The position numbers and the translations under genes are program-made. The notes beneath the pieces were generated by a model. It worked only from the letters and a program-made list of their open reading frames with translations. It did not search any database and was not told the DNA's origin. Positions 5,816-6,091 of a stretch of 6,091 nt of DNA are shown one piece after another. Every line of letters begins with the position of its first letter. Positions within the stretch are counted from its first letter, which is position 1. The stretch covers positions 1 to 6,091 of the forward strand of contig CAISDR010000526.1 in the NCBI GenBank assembly GCA_903884125.1, read 5' to 3'. The stretch is from an uncultured bacterium (GTDB lineage: Bacteria > Pseudomonadota > Alphaproteobacteria > CAISDR01).

Positions 5816-6091
5816 CTAGCGGCCCAGCGCCGACTTGCCACCAAAGATTCCGACGGGACCAAGTTCTTCTTCGATGCGGATCAGCTGATTATATTTCGCC
5901 AGCCGGTCGGACCGGGCCAGCGAGCCGGTTTTAATTTGACCGCAATTGGTGGCAACGGCCAGATCGGCGATGATGGAATCTTCCGTCTCGCCCGACCGGT
6001 GAGACATCACCGCGCGATAGGCGGCGCGATGGGCCATATCAACCGCCTGAAAAGTTTCAGTCAGCGTGCCGATCTGATTGACCTTGACCAG
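5816..6091 (-). CDS. eno: enolase (phosphopyruvate hydratase), C-terminal 91 residues, runs off the right edge
   Basis: Enolase interconverts 2-phosphoglycerate and phosphoenolpyruvate in glycolysis and gluconeogenesis; it is a cytoplasmic, magnesium-dependent enzyme and a known partner of the RNA degradosome in some bacteria. The visible part is the end of the TIM-barrel domain. It contains VKVNQIGTLTET with the general-base lysine (K3 of the visible part, matching E. coli K341), SHRSGETED with the histidine matching H369, and QIKTGSLARSDR with the lysine matching K392. The spacing between these three residues (28 and 23) is exactly that of E. coli enolase. The C-terminus, GPVGIFGGKSALGR, is complete and ends with TAG. 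Roughly 335 N-terminal residues lie beyond the window. The gene is convergent with the unrecognised 240-residue gene. The call is secure. Confidence 0.98.
   Translation of the reverse strand: MVKVNQIGTLTETFQAVDMAHRAAYRAVMSHRSGETEDSIIADLAVATNCGQIKTGSLARSDRLAKYNQLIRIEEELGPVGIFGGKSALGR

Noticed and set aside
1..6091. Mobile element, CRISPR array, tRNA, phage or defence-island signal.
   Set aside because: I found no transposase, integrase, terminal repeats, spacer-repeat periodicity or tRNA-like fold; the content is housekeeping genes plus small unknowns.

Overview
This window looks like an ordinary, gene-dense piece of an alphaproteobacterial chromosome. The evidence is the protein sequences (GltX, GltA, enolase and ComEC all carry alphaproteobacterial-looking variants of their family motifs) and the gene order: comEC divergent from gltX, with gltA directly behind gltX. 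I cannot place it below class with confidence. I see no insertion sequence, phage gene, CRISPR array, tRNA or rRNA.

Layout. Positions 1-1447 (minus strand) hold the N-terminal two thirds or so of comEC, the inner-membrane DNA-uptake channel; it runs off the left edge. Positions 1448-1629 are a divergent intergenic region with several short inverted repeats, one of them a terminator-like hairpin with a T run in the comEC direction. Positions 1630-3036 are gltX (glutamyl-tRNA synthetase). After a 22-base gap comes gltA (citrate synthase, 3059-4360). Fifteen bases later comes a small gene for a 93-residue protein with a single C-terminal membrane helix (4376-4657). Two further plus-strand genes of unrecognised function follow: 68 residues (4742-4948) and 240 residues (5077-5799). 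The gap between those two contains a stable imperfect hairpin. On the right, positions 5816-6091 (minus strand) are the last 91 residues of enolase, converging on the 240-residue gene with only 16 bases between stop codons.

How the genes relate. gltX, gltA and probably the 93-residue gene can form one transcription unit: the gaps are short and no terminator is visible between them. GltX charges tRNA-Glu, GltA opens the TCA cycle (supplying 2-oxoglutarate and hence glutamate), and enolase serves glycolysis and gluconeogenesis. ComEC is functionally separate and shares only the divergent control region. The least explained parts are the three small to medium proteins between gltA and eno and the possible attenuator-like leader of comEC. 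I did not find a convincing new multi-gene system.
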